Source: Anaerolineae bacterium (GTDB taxonomy: Bacteria; Chloroflexota; Anaerolineae; E26-bin7). Taken from it: a DNA stretch of 8,319 nucleotides. Of this stretch, positions 6,001 to 8,319 are shown in pieces. The notes below the pieces were generated by a model. That model was not told the origin of the DNA and did no database searches. It saw only the letters and a program-made list of their open reading frames with translations. The stretch spans positions 2,794 to 11,112 of the forward strand of contig JAOZOT010000083.1 in the NCBI GenBank assembly GCA_029933115.1. Direction: 5' to 3'. Positions within the stretch are counted from its first letter, which is position 1, and every line of letters begins with the position of its first letter. Position numbers and translations under genes: made by a program.

Positions 6001-8249
6001 ATGTGGGGCTCCACCACCTCGACCCAGACCCCTTCCTCAAAGATGCCATCGTCGCATTGGGGATCGCCAGGGCAAATCCCGTTGCCCGTCACCCCGATGT
6101 TGAGATAAGACCAGTCGTAAAACGTAGCATCGGCGCACGGGGTGAAATCGTCCACCGCTGCCTGGAAAGTGATGACCATCGTCGCTCCGGGCACAGTGAT
6201 ACCGCAGGTGGGAGAGATGTTGGAAATCACCAAGGGCCGTCCACCGACCGCACTCTCGGAGAAGACAGCGGTACAGGTGAAGCCGCCGTTGTAGAGGAGG
6301 ATGCCTGCGCTGCCGGGGACATAAGTCTGGTTGAGCAGGGTATCAGTGTAAACCATCCCCTGCCAGGTGGGGGTGATGGTGAAAGATGACCCAAAGATAT
6401 AGGTGCTGGTGTAAGTGCGGGTGGTACAGGCCTCGGCGCTGACAGGGGAAACCTGTTTGCTGTGGGAATCGAGAATCTCCTCGCACTGGATGGCGGTCAC
6501 CTCGCTGTCGGATGAGGTGACGGTGCAACTCTGGCAGTCGGCCGCCGAAGCTTGCAGGACATTGGTAGCCAATTCGCCGCAGCAGGCACACAAGGTAGGG
6601 CAGGCAGCAGCTTCGGGCTGGAAGGAGATCTGAGCGCTCCAGGTGGTATCGGTAGTACTCCAGGTGATGGTGATGTTGCCGGCGGCATCGCTGATGACTG
6701 TGCCGCCAGCAGTGTTCAGCGGCGTGAAGCTGACGCAACCGGGCTGGAAGGTATCGGTGATATAGATGGTACCGGTGACGTTGGAGGCAACTACGTCCAA
6801 TGTGTAAGTGATGATCTCGTTGGCATAGATTTCATTGCCCGCCGGACCAGATTTACTCACATTAAGCGAGGGAGTGGCGCCGCTGACAGCCCAGCTACCG
6901 CTTTTCACCGGCAGGTGAAAGAGGTTGCTACACTCGTCATAATAAGTAGGCCAATATGTGAGCGATCCTCCTCTCCCCACTCCGCAGGAGGGGTCAGGCA
7001 GAGAGAGGGTGAAGGTAAGGGCATACGACTGGCCGGCCGGGATGTCAGGCAGGTAGAACGCGCCACCGCTGTACGGAGCAGAGGAGGCAGTGACGACAAG
7101 TGGGCTAAAGTCCACAGCGATAGTGGGGGTGTAGGCGGTGCCATCGCCCGAGTTCGTCACCGTCATCAGGTAAGTAGCCTGGCCGGTGCAATAGTCAATG
7201 CTGATAGAAGGCGGGGTATAGTCCAGCAGCGGTTCCCGCATCTCCAGGTCTACACTGGCCCGGGTGGTGTGGATCTGACAGATCTGACCAGGGCAGCCCC
7301 AGGTAGCGACGACGTGGTTATCCAAGCCAGAACAGGAGACGACCTCAGCGGCGATGGTGAAGGTGCGCGTCTCACCTACCGGGATGGAAATATAATAAGT
7401 AGAAGTGATGCCACCCACGTATCGTAACCCGCTCCCCAGCGTATCGGTGACGCTGACGTTGGAGACTGTGCCATAGCCGGTATTCTCGACCAACACAGTC
7501 CAGGTGACCACATCGCCAATACGAGCCGAGACAACAGATGGCTCTTTGCGCAGGGTTATAGCGCCAGGGTTGACGACAAAGTCGGTGTAGATGGGGCCGA
7601 TGGTGGGGCCACCATCCTGGCTGACGGTGGTCACATTCTGCCCAGAGACGGCGTTGCAGCCAGCGGTGAAGGAGGCATAGACAGTGACCGTTTCACCGGC
7701 GGCGATATCTCCCACATCGCTGACCACCTGGGAGGGACTGAAGTCGCCAGGCATGGTACTGGTGACGACGACACCGTGGGTCGTCGTGACGTCATTGTTG
7801 ACAATAACAATGGTGTAGAGCACTGTCTGGCAGTTCTCGATGGCGTCAGGGCCGGAGACGGTGACATCGTTCTGGGAGATAGTGTTGGCCGGTCGAGATG
7901 GGGGAGCCGGTGGAGGAGCTGCCAATGGGGGGGCAGAAAAGCCAAAGGGTAGAGCTATGGTCTGGCCTGCACTTTCCGCTCGAGGATCGGGCTCGCCTGG
8001 TAAAGCGGCCTCTGATTTTGATGAGGAAACCGGGGGAGCATACGATTCCAAACTCGGAGGATCGGAGAGGTACGGCCAAAAGCCAGAGTCCACCTCGCGA
8101 TAGGGAGGAGGTGGCTTCGGGCGCACTACTACCTCCCCTCCCACGGAGGGCTGGAGAGAACCGGCCTGGGCAGGCACGGCTCCAAAGGGCGAGATAAGAC
8201 CGGCACTCACAACGGCCAGGATCAGAACGGTCCTAAATTTATTTCCCAT
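1..8249 (-). CDS. Giant secreted DUF11-repeat surface protein (3' end outside window)
   Basis: This encodes a very long extracellular protein of at least 2,749 residues; the stop codon lies beyond position 1. Order of parts: signal peptide (1-29), Pro-rich stretch (30-127), eighteen Ig-like repeats of 99-156 residues (128-2505), Pro/Thr-rich linker (about 2520-2656), hydrophobic segment (2702-2720), second Pro/Thr-rich tract (2721 onward). The repeats carry hallmarks of the DUF11 / TIGR01451 family: a Lys in the first strand, G-D-x-V-T-[YW]-T, N-T-G or N-S-G, then T-D-T-L-P-x-G followed by an aromatic. The ATG at 8249 is chosen because a Shine-Dalgarno-like GAGGG precedes it and a good signal peptide follows at once. 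Members of this family are surface or sheath proteins with structural or adhesive roles; the specific ligand cannot be told. No catalytic domain, LPxTG motif or dockerin is seen, but the C-terminus is missing. The family call is strong; the function is inference. Confidence 0.93.
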   Translation of the reverse strand, partial: MGNKFRTVLILAVVSAGLISPFGAVPAQAGSLQPSVGGEVVVRPKPPPPYREVDSGFWPYLSDPPSLESYAPPVSSSKSEAALPGEPDPRAESAGQTIALPFGFSAPPLAAPPPAPPSRPANTISQNDVTVSGPDAIENCQTVLYTIVIVNNDVTTTHGVVVTSTMPGDFSPSQVVSDVGDIAAGETVTVYASFTAGCNAVSGQNVTTVSQDGGPTIGPIYTDFVVNPGAITLRKEPSVVSARIGDVVTWTVLVENTGYGTVSNVSVTDTLGSGLRYVGGITSTYYISIPVGETRTFTIAAEVVSCSGLDNHVVATWGCPGQICQIHTTRASVDLEMREPLLDYTPPSISIDYCTGQATYLMTVTNSGDGTAYTPTIAVDFSPLVVTASSAPYSGGAFYLPDIPAGQSYALTFTLSLPDPSCGVGRGGSLTYWPTYYDECSNLFHLPVKSGSWAVSGATPSLNVSKSGPAGNEIYANEIITYTLDVVASNVTGTIYITDTFQPGCVSFTPLNTAGGTVISDAAGNITITWSTTDTTWSAQISFQPEAAACPTLCACCGELATNVLQASAADCQSCTVTSSDSEVTAIQCEEILDSHSKQVSPVSAEACTTRTYTSTYIFGSSFTITPTWQGMVYTDTLLNQTYVPGSAGILLYNGGFTCTAVFSESAVGGRPLVISNISPTCGITVPGATMVITFQAAVDDFTPCADATFYDWSYLNIGVTGNGICPGDPQCDDGIFEEGVWVEVVEPHMTVDISGVPPIVSACGVYSPTVTLSRVGATPAYDARLTFPVADYAIIEVLGFGGATPVFTTTGSISYTWYYSDAFTTATTATVRLRVQRRCHATGPLQATAYYDNLCHDDDAYDDTCSATASRSPWVLAANPVLYKFPEIIYASGDVVTWTLTAINSGSGIAYGVTLTDALGSDLRYLTSTITSTMGSAADVTLITSTNLVTWTGLTVLPGEKYSIKYVAQIIGCDDLTNDFAGVQGCQSQICMSSGPVTSVVELPSTVLLNTNNALTPLRTCFTRTITATVRNAGLLSVYSATITETLPAGMIYITGSTIYVTGTEATPPATGWVSGGEPSGAPDGPLVWSSGEITALARLYPHETVWVRFDVYANCNFDGGNITIQASYRDVCGDPRVSTASHFAMPAAPPEVVAQKQGRNLTTGSAWSDLVSAEPGETVQWAITLTNNSDTPAILTVVTDVLPSNLTYVGASPPPDFQSGQVVTWNVGTLTDTWSARITATVDVSECTVADTTNVFTATWGCPETGCHRQETAQAALRTRPAFDDISLTTDLPPATLHQCGGLITLTLTNSGPPAYNVVLTDTLPAGFVYSETVYASTAPSAYPASGDNPAVWAWGTITLPTGVTTLVFRVRNSSSGGSCQVPVGGNNVVDMLYDDASSCVTTGPYTATASASVSVAAPTLEVEKTPATQVADAGQVVTWTITVRNTGDGEAPGVVVTDVVSSGFSDWGASVGSGGENPTIAGNVITWVLAAPIAANGGAWTAQVTATVAAGGVQTDSVEAGGVCAVGCTYATGDDVAYVTLLEQFGKGPAIQTDTIGSLVVFTLTALLSDLDGVYEELTLTDTLPAGLGYVSSVLTYTYDGDVGGGTTVVSTTPTITPGWLAGGDVVWVLGDLSGTVQINGLVTAVIQDVSSNQGGVRLTNDLRMTYTDDGQDYVYTDTADVDIVEPALTLVKSSNPPTSSTVEAGDIVTYTIQVTNATGAGVSDAYDVAITDTLPAGMRHVPPTILSLTINGSPVGGYSSGYNGATGIFTVTLPATVAIPPGGTLLLTYTVRVDSDVLAGIDLSNQAQVSWSSLAGEPWPGQERDYGPITDTTTLHTPLASLRKGVTPPTVTIGSQVVFTIAVPDPIVGAMLYNVVFTDSVDSRLRIDAVSNAFYSGQLVTMTWTSIPTFTQQIVVITATVRDLITVTDGAQITNVATFDYGSNPGGPVDSNVVTTTVQVPALVVNKTVNDNTVAPGDVITFTVTVQNVGSGTAYNVNISDTLPSPGFEYIAGSSRLNGLAIGDPVGVPNPTGPQLTWYITRTLAGGTPVGEVITLTFQVSVTGAVITGTHTNYAGAIDAVDELSNTVPTDNSDHVPDDTDLDDRDDEDVIVGTNPALEVHKAVSSAQVAPPATITYTLTLTNTGNVILDPVQVTDTLETGLSYADQARVNGVPDEPDSIVGQRLVWNDVTGAGVMNPGEVIVITFQATVTGTAGSYTNTVDASGTDTEGRVVTDTDDVPVRVLNHVLQITKTASSATVTPGGLVTYTLAYAVIGTELAPNVTITDAIPAYTTFYTATGGITRTTPPVGGTGVVTWELGDIDPSPLFPNPATGVVTLVVQANLVIPDNTVIPNTAFIFDDEGMTDDDDESVTTQAPALNLAKSSEVERTDPVNCPCVTSECVCPGDTITYTICYSNSGSIPATNVVITDMIPANTTYIAGSATAPSGETLQWYTGTTWVGVEPVPASQVKGLRWLIGTLAPSSTYCVQFSVQISMTIVDAGALWVFTGEGWMEAGAVTPVLTPTMTPTSTPTATVVPTVTVTPTVPTATAIPTMEATATPIPMPTATEVPTAAPLPEVTPTDTATWLPTEELTATEAPVPVPTETEMPTGAPNPTEGPTATTVPTATTSPTGKPTATEAPTEPTVETATPEAGSSLIPAAGSWLGVLGDLSSRSWQIGNPQPGGWMASPAGASYGPSGIVVALSGPLLAVGGAPLAQEASPTPTEVTTPTAVLTPTATSTEVPTE
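90..146 (-). other. Hydrophobic, signal-like segment near the C-terminal end of the window
   Basis: Residues 2702-2720 (GIVVALSGPLLAVAGGAPLA) are hydrophobic and free of charge, and are followed by Q-E-A-S and a second Pro/Thr-rich tract. The segment has the length of a short membrane helix. Its end (A-P-L-A before Q) resembles a signal peptidase I site. It is preceded by a non-repetitive stretch (codons 147-281) with several Trp and Gly that I do not recognise. It could be a membrane anchor, a buried strand, or the remnant of another gene's start. Confidence 0.5.
282..692 (-). other. Long Pro/Thr-rich linker
   Basis: Residues about 2520-2656 are built almost wholly of Thr, Pro, Ala, Val and Glu in short units such as TPTMTPTSTPT and ATEAPTEPT. 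Such tracts are usually extended, often O-glycosylated cell-wall or sheath spacers, and T-P-T-x-T-P linkers are common in secreted Chloroflexota proteins. The repetitive codons also create long shadow open frames on both strands here. Confidence 0.85.
735..1112 (-). repeat. Repeat R18, last DUF11 domain, Cys-rich
   Basis: Residues 2380-2505. LNLAKSS is followed by a cysteine cluster (N-C-P-C, then E-C-V-C-P-G-D), then TITYTICYSNSGS, ITDMIPANTTYIAGS, a Trp-rich loop (LQWYTGTTWVG) and LIGTLAPSSTYCVQFSV. It holds six Cys after six Cys-free repeats, so disulphides probably stabilise the base of the stalk. It is the final folded repeat before the Pro/Thr linker. Confidence 0.85.
1113..1901 (-). 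repeat. Repeats R16-R17, canonical Cys-free DUF11 domains
   Basis: R16 (residues 2117-2250): LEVHKAV, ATITYTLTLTNTGN, VTDTLETGLSYAD, GEVIVITFQATVTG, YTNTVDASGTD. R17 (2251-2379): LQITKTASS, GGLVTYTLAYAVIG, ITDAIPAYTTFYTATG, then VTLVVQANLV, and an acidic end FDDEGMTDDDDE (codons 1131-1166). Both lack cysteine. R16 is among the closest matches to the textbook family pattern in the window. Confidence 0.87.
1902..2357 (-). repeat. Repeat R15, DUF11 domain with Asp-rich tail
   Basis: Residues 1965-2116. Canonical strings: LVVNKTV, APGDVITFTVTVQNVGSG, ISDTLPSPGFEYIAGSS, GEVITLTFQVSV. The domain ends in a strongly acidic stretch (codons 1902-1967, with VPDDTDLDDRDDED), the most acidic segment in the protein. 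Clustered Asp residues between Ig-like repeats often bind Ca2+, but no exact EF-hand-like D-x-D-x-D-G loop is present. Confidence 0.86.
2358..2723 (-). repeat. Repeat R14, DUF11 domain with altered core motif
   Basis: Residues 1843-1964. SLRKGVTPP and SQVVFTIAVPD replace the usual first strands, and FTDSVDSRLRID replaces the T-D-T-L-P-x-G motif. ITNVATFDYG near the end fits the family's last strand. No N-T-G turn and no Cys. Confidence 0.78.
2724..3182 (-). repeat. Repeat R13, canonical DUF11 domain
   Basis: Residues 1690-1842. It matches the family closely: LTLVKSSNPP, AGDIVTYTIQVTNATG, ITDTLPAGMRHVPP, PPGGTLLLTYTVRV, LSNQAQVSW. At about 153 residues it is longer than most copies because of a Gly/Ser-rich loop (SPVGGYSSGYNGATG). 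No Cys. Confidence 0.87.
3183..3611 (-). repeat. Repeat R12, first Cys-free DUF11 domain
   Basis: Residues 1547-1689. Motifs: QFGKGP, GSLVVFTLTALLSD, LTDTLPAGLGYVSS, LVTAVIQDV, LTNDLRMTYTDDG. The N-T-G turn found in most copies is replaced by L-S-D-L-D-G. The last strands are acidic (TDDGQDYVYTDTADVDIV). No Cys is present. Confidence 0.85.
3612..3992 (-). repeat. Repeat R11, A-like DUF11 domain with a variant Cys pair
   Basis: Residues 1420-1546. It has a standard start (LEVEKTP, GQVVTWTITVRNTGDG) and VVTDVVSSGF in place of V-T-D-T-L-P. The terminal cysteines are VCAVGC, a C-x3-C pair instead of the C-x4-C of R2, R7 and R9. No B-type partner follows. It is the last Cys-bearing domain before the Cys-free block. 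Confidence 0.8.
3993..4790 (-). repeat. Repeats R9-R10, third A-B cysteine supermodule
   Basis: R9 (residues 1154-1293) is A-type with VVAQKQG, PGETVQWAITLTNNS, VTDVLPSNLTYVG and terminal WGCPETGC (C-x4-C, codons at 4458 and 4443). R10 (1294-1419) is B-type with L-H-Q-C-G-G at the start, LTDTLPAGFVYSE in the middle, and LYDDASSC near the end (Cys codon at 4044). This pair is the clearest copy, because R10 keeps both the full DUF11 motif and the B-type cysteines. Confidence 0.84.
4791..5624 (-). repeat. Repeats R7-R8, second A-B cysteine supermodule
   Basis: R7 (residues 876-1003) is A-type: VLYKFPE, GDVVTWTLTAINSG, LTDALGSDLRYLTS, and a terminal GCQSQIC with the same C-x4-C spacing as R2 (codons at 5289 and 5274). 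R8 (1004-1153) is B-type: R-T-C-F-T-R before the first strand, ITETLPAGMIYITG, and YRDVCGD at the end (Cys codon at 4848). The order and spacing match the R2-R3 pair. Confidence 0.82.
5625..6878 (-). repeat. Repeats R4-R6, irregular Cys-rich group
   Basis: R4 (residues 458-591) opens like a DUF11 domain (LNVSKSG, EIITYTLDVV, ITDTFQPG) and then carries a dense cysteine cluster (CPTLCACCGE, DCQSC). R5 (592-747) is the joint-longest repeat with R9-class lengths (about 156 residues); it starts with a B-like Cys (E-A-C-T-T-R), has VYTDTLLNQTYVPG, and later C-P-G-D-P-Q-C-D-D-G. R6 (748-875) is B-type: S-A-C-G-V-Y near its start and YYDNLCHDDD near its end. The boundary between R4 and R5 is approximate because cysteine-rich insertions blur the motif. 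Confidence 0.72.
6879..7571 (-). repeat. Repeats R2-R3, first A-B cysteine supermodule
   Basis: R2 (residues 227-336) is a canonical DUF11 domain: LRKEP, GDVVTWTVLVENTG, VTDTLGSGLRYVGG, ending in WGCPGQIC, a C-x4-C pair (codons at 7293 and 7278). R3 (337-457) is a second type: it starts with a Cys before the first core strand (D-Y-C-T-G), has VTNSGDG, lacks a clear T-D-T-L-P, and ends with YYDEC (Cys codon at 6930). The same A then B order recurs at 4791-5624 and 3993-4790. Confidence 0.82.
7572..7868 (-). repeat. Repeat R1, divergent DUF11-like domain
   Basis: Residues 128-226. The strand pattern fits the family (LYTIVIVNND, then GVVVTSTMPG in place of V-T-D-T-L-P-G, then AGETVTVYASF). One Cys lies just before the first core strand (N-C-Q-T) and one near the end (A-G-C-N). 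The usual acidic residue before T-L-P is replaced by Ser (S-T-M-P), and no first-strand Lys is visible. It is the shortest repeat, at 99 residues. Confidence 0.7.
7869..8159 (-). other. Proline-rich N-terminal segment of the mature protein
   Basis: Residues about 31-127 form a low-complexity segment rich in Pro, Ser and Ala, with runs such as KPPPPY and AAPPPAPPSRP. It has no Cys and no sign of the repeat motif. It is probably an extended or disordered spacer before the first folded repeat. I do not recognise a domain here. Confidence 0.7.
8160..8249 (-). other. Signal peptide of the giant repeat protein
   Basis: The first 29-30 residues have a classic Sec signal layout: a short basic start (MGNKFR), a hydrophobic core of about 17 residues (TVLILAVVSAGLISPFG), and small residues ending in V-P-A-Q-A-G. 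Cleavage most likely follows A-Q-A (residues 27-29), with V-P-A at 25-27 as the alternative. There is no lipobox Cys, so this looks like a type I signal and not a lipoprotein signal. It places all the repeats outside the cytoplasm. Confidence 0.88.
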
Positions 8250-8254
8250 TGAAG

Positions 8255-8260
8255 CCCTCG
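8255..8260 (-). promoter_or_regulatory. Shine-Dalgarno-like site of the giant gene
   Basis: On the minus strand CGAGGG lies five bases before the ATG at 8249-8247. The GAGGG core pairs with the 3' end of 16S rRNA at normal spacing and supports this start. Confidence 0.6.
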
Positions 8261-8281
8261 TAAATTCTAACAGCGTGTCTG

Positions 8282-8317
8282 AAAAATGCTCGTAGTGGCG
8301 ACTTGAGTCGCTAACGA
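8282..8317 (-). other. Imperfect palindrome followed by a T-run, upstream of the gene
   Basis: The 14-base core at 8298-8311 is an exact inverted repeat (gcgact, two bases, agtcgc). Four more pairs (8314-8317 with 8290-8293) can extend it across an internal loop. On the minus strand the structure is followed, after three bases, by five T (8282-8286). It could be a weak intrinsic terminator of a gene upstream, a leader hairpin, or one copy of a dispersed palindromic repeat. The tight two-base loop means the RNA stem would open by one pair. Confidence 0.42.
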
Positions 8318-8319
8318 CC

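Noticed and set aside
5679..6389. Plus-strand open frame of 236 codons
   Set aside because: It is antisense to R5-R6 and shows no domain or ribosome-binding context.
6552..7427. Plus-strand open frame of 291 codons
   Set aside because: It is antisense to R2-R4, has no credible start signal or domain, and its Gly/Asp/Arg composition is typical of a reverse-strand shadow.
8264..8269. TAGAAT on the minus strand as a -10 promoter box
   Set aside because: Transcription would begin at about 8257, inside the Shine-Dalgarno site, and no good -35 box lies 16-18 bases upstream. The real promoter is probably further upstream, outside the window.
1..8319. Regular spacing of similar strings (for example versions of gtgtcggt and ccaggtgacc) as a possible CRISPR or DNA-level repeat array
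   Set aside because: The strings are the reverse complement of codons for T-D-T and V-T-W in the protein repeats. The copies differ at synonymous sites and spacing varies widely, so this is protein-level repetition.

Overview
The window holds one gene. A single minus-strand reading frame starts at an ATG at 8249-8247 and stays open to the left edge: 2,749 codons with no stop, and its true end lies outside the window. I read the frame codon by codon and found no frameshift. The product is a secreted, probably cell-surface-attached protein. It consists of a signal peptide, a proline-rich N-terminal stretch, about 18 tandem Ig-like beta-sandwich repeats of the DUF11 / TIGR01451 type (typical strings NTG...VTDTLP.G..Y), a long Pro/Thr-rich linker, a hydrophobic segment, and a second Pro/Thr-rich tract that runs off the window.

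Layout in the direction of translation: 8250-8319 is a 70-base upstream region with a Shine-Dalgarno-like site and an imperfect palindrome. 8160-8249 encodes the signal peptide and 7869-8159 the Pro-rich segment. 3612-7868 encodes repeats R1-R11, many with cysteines in a regular pattern. 1113-3611 encodes R12-R17, which have no cysteine at all. 735-1112 encodes the Cys-rich R18. 282-692 is the first Pro/Thr-rich linker, 90-146 a signal-like hydrophobic stretch, and 1-89 the second Pro/Thr-rich tract. No RNA genes, insertion sequences, CRISPR arrays or second gene are visible. The many open frames on the plus strand and in the other minus frames are shadows of this one repetitive gene.

The organism is not certain. 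Very long secreted DUF11-repeat proteins with T-P-T-x-T-P linkers, at moderately high GC, are common in Chloroflexota (Anaerolineae-like), and that is my best guess from general knowledge. Nothing in the window proves the phylum. The likely role is structural or adhesive: a long extracellular stalk that may serve in the cell sheath, in adhesion or in cell-cell contact. No enzyme domain is visible.

The least ordinary aspects are three. The repeat array contains a higher-order A-B unit defined by cysteines. The array is sharply divided into Cys-rich and Cys-free zones. An internal signal-peptide-like segment lies between two Pro/Thr tracts near the left edge.
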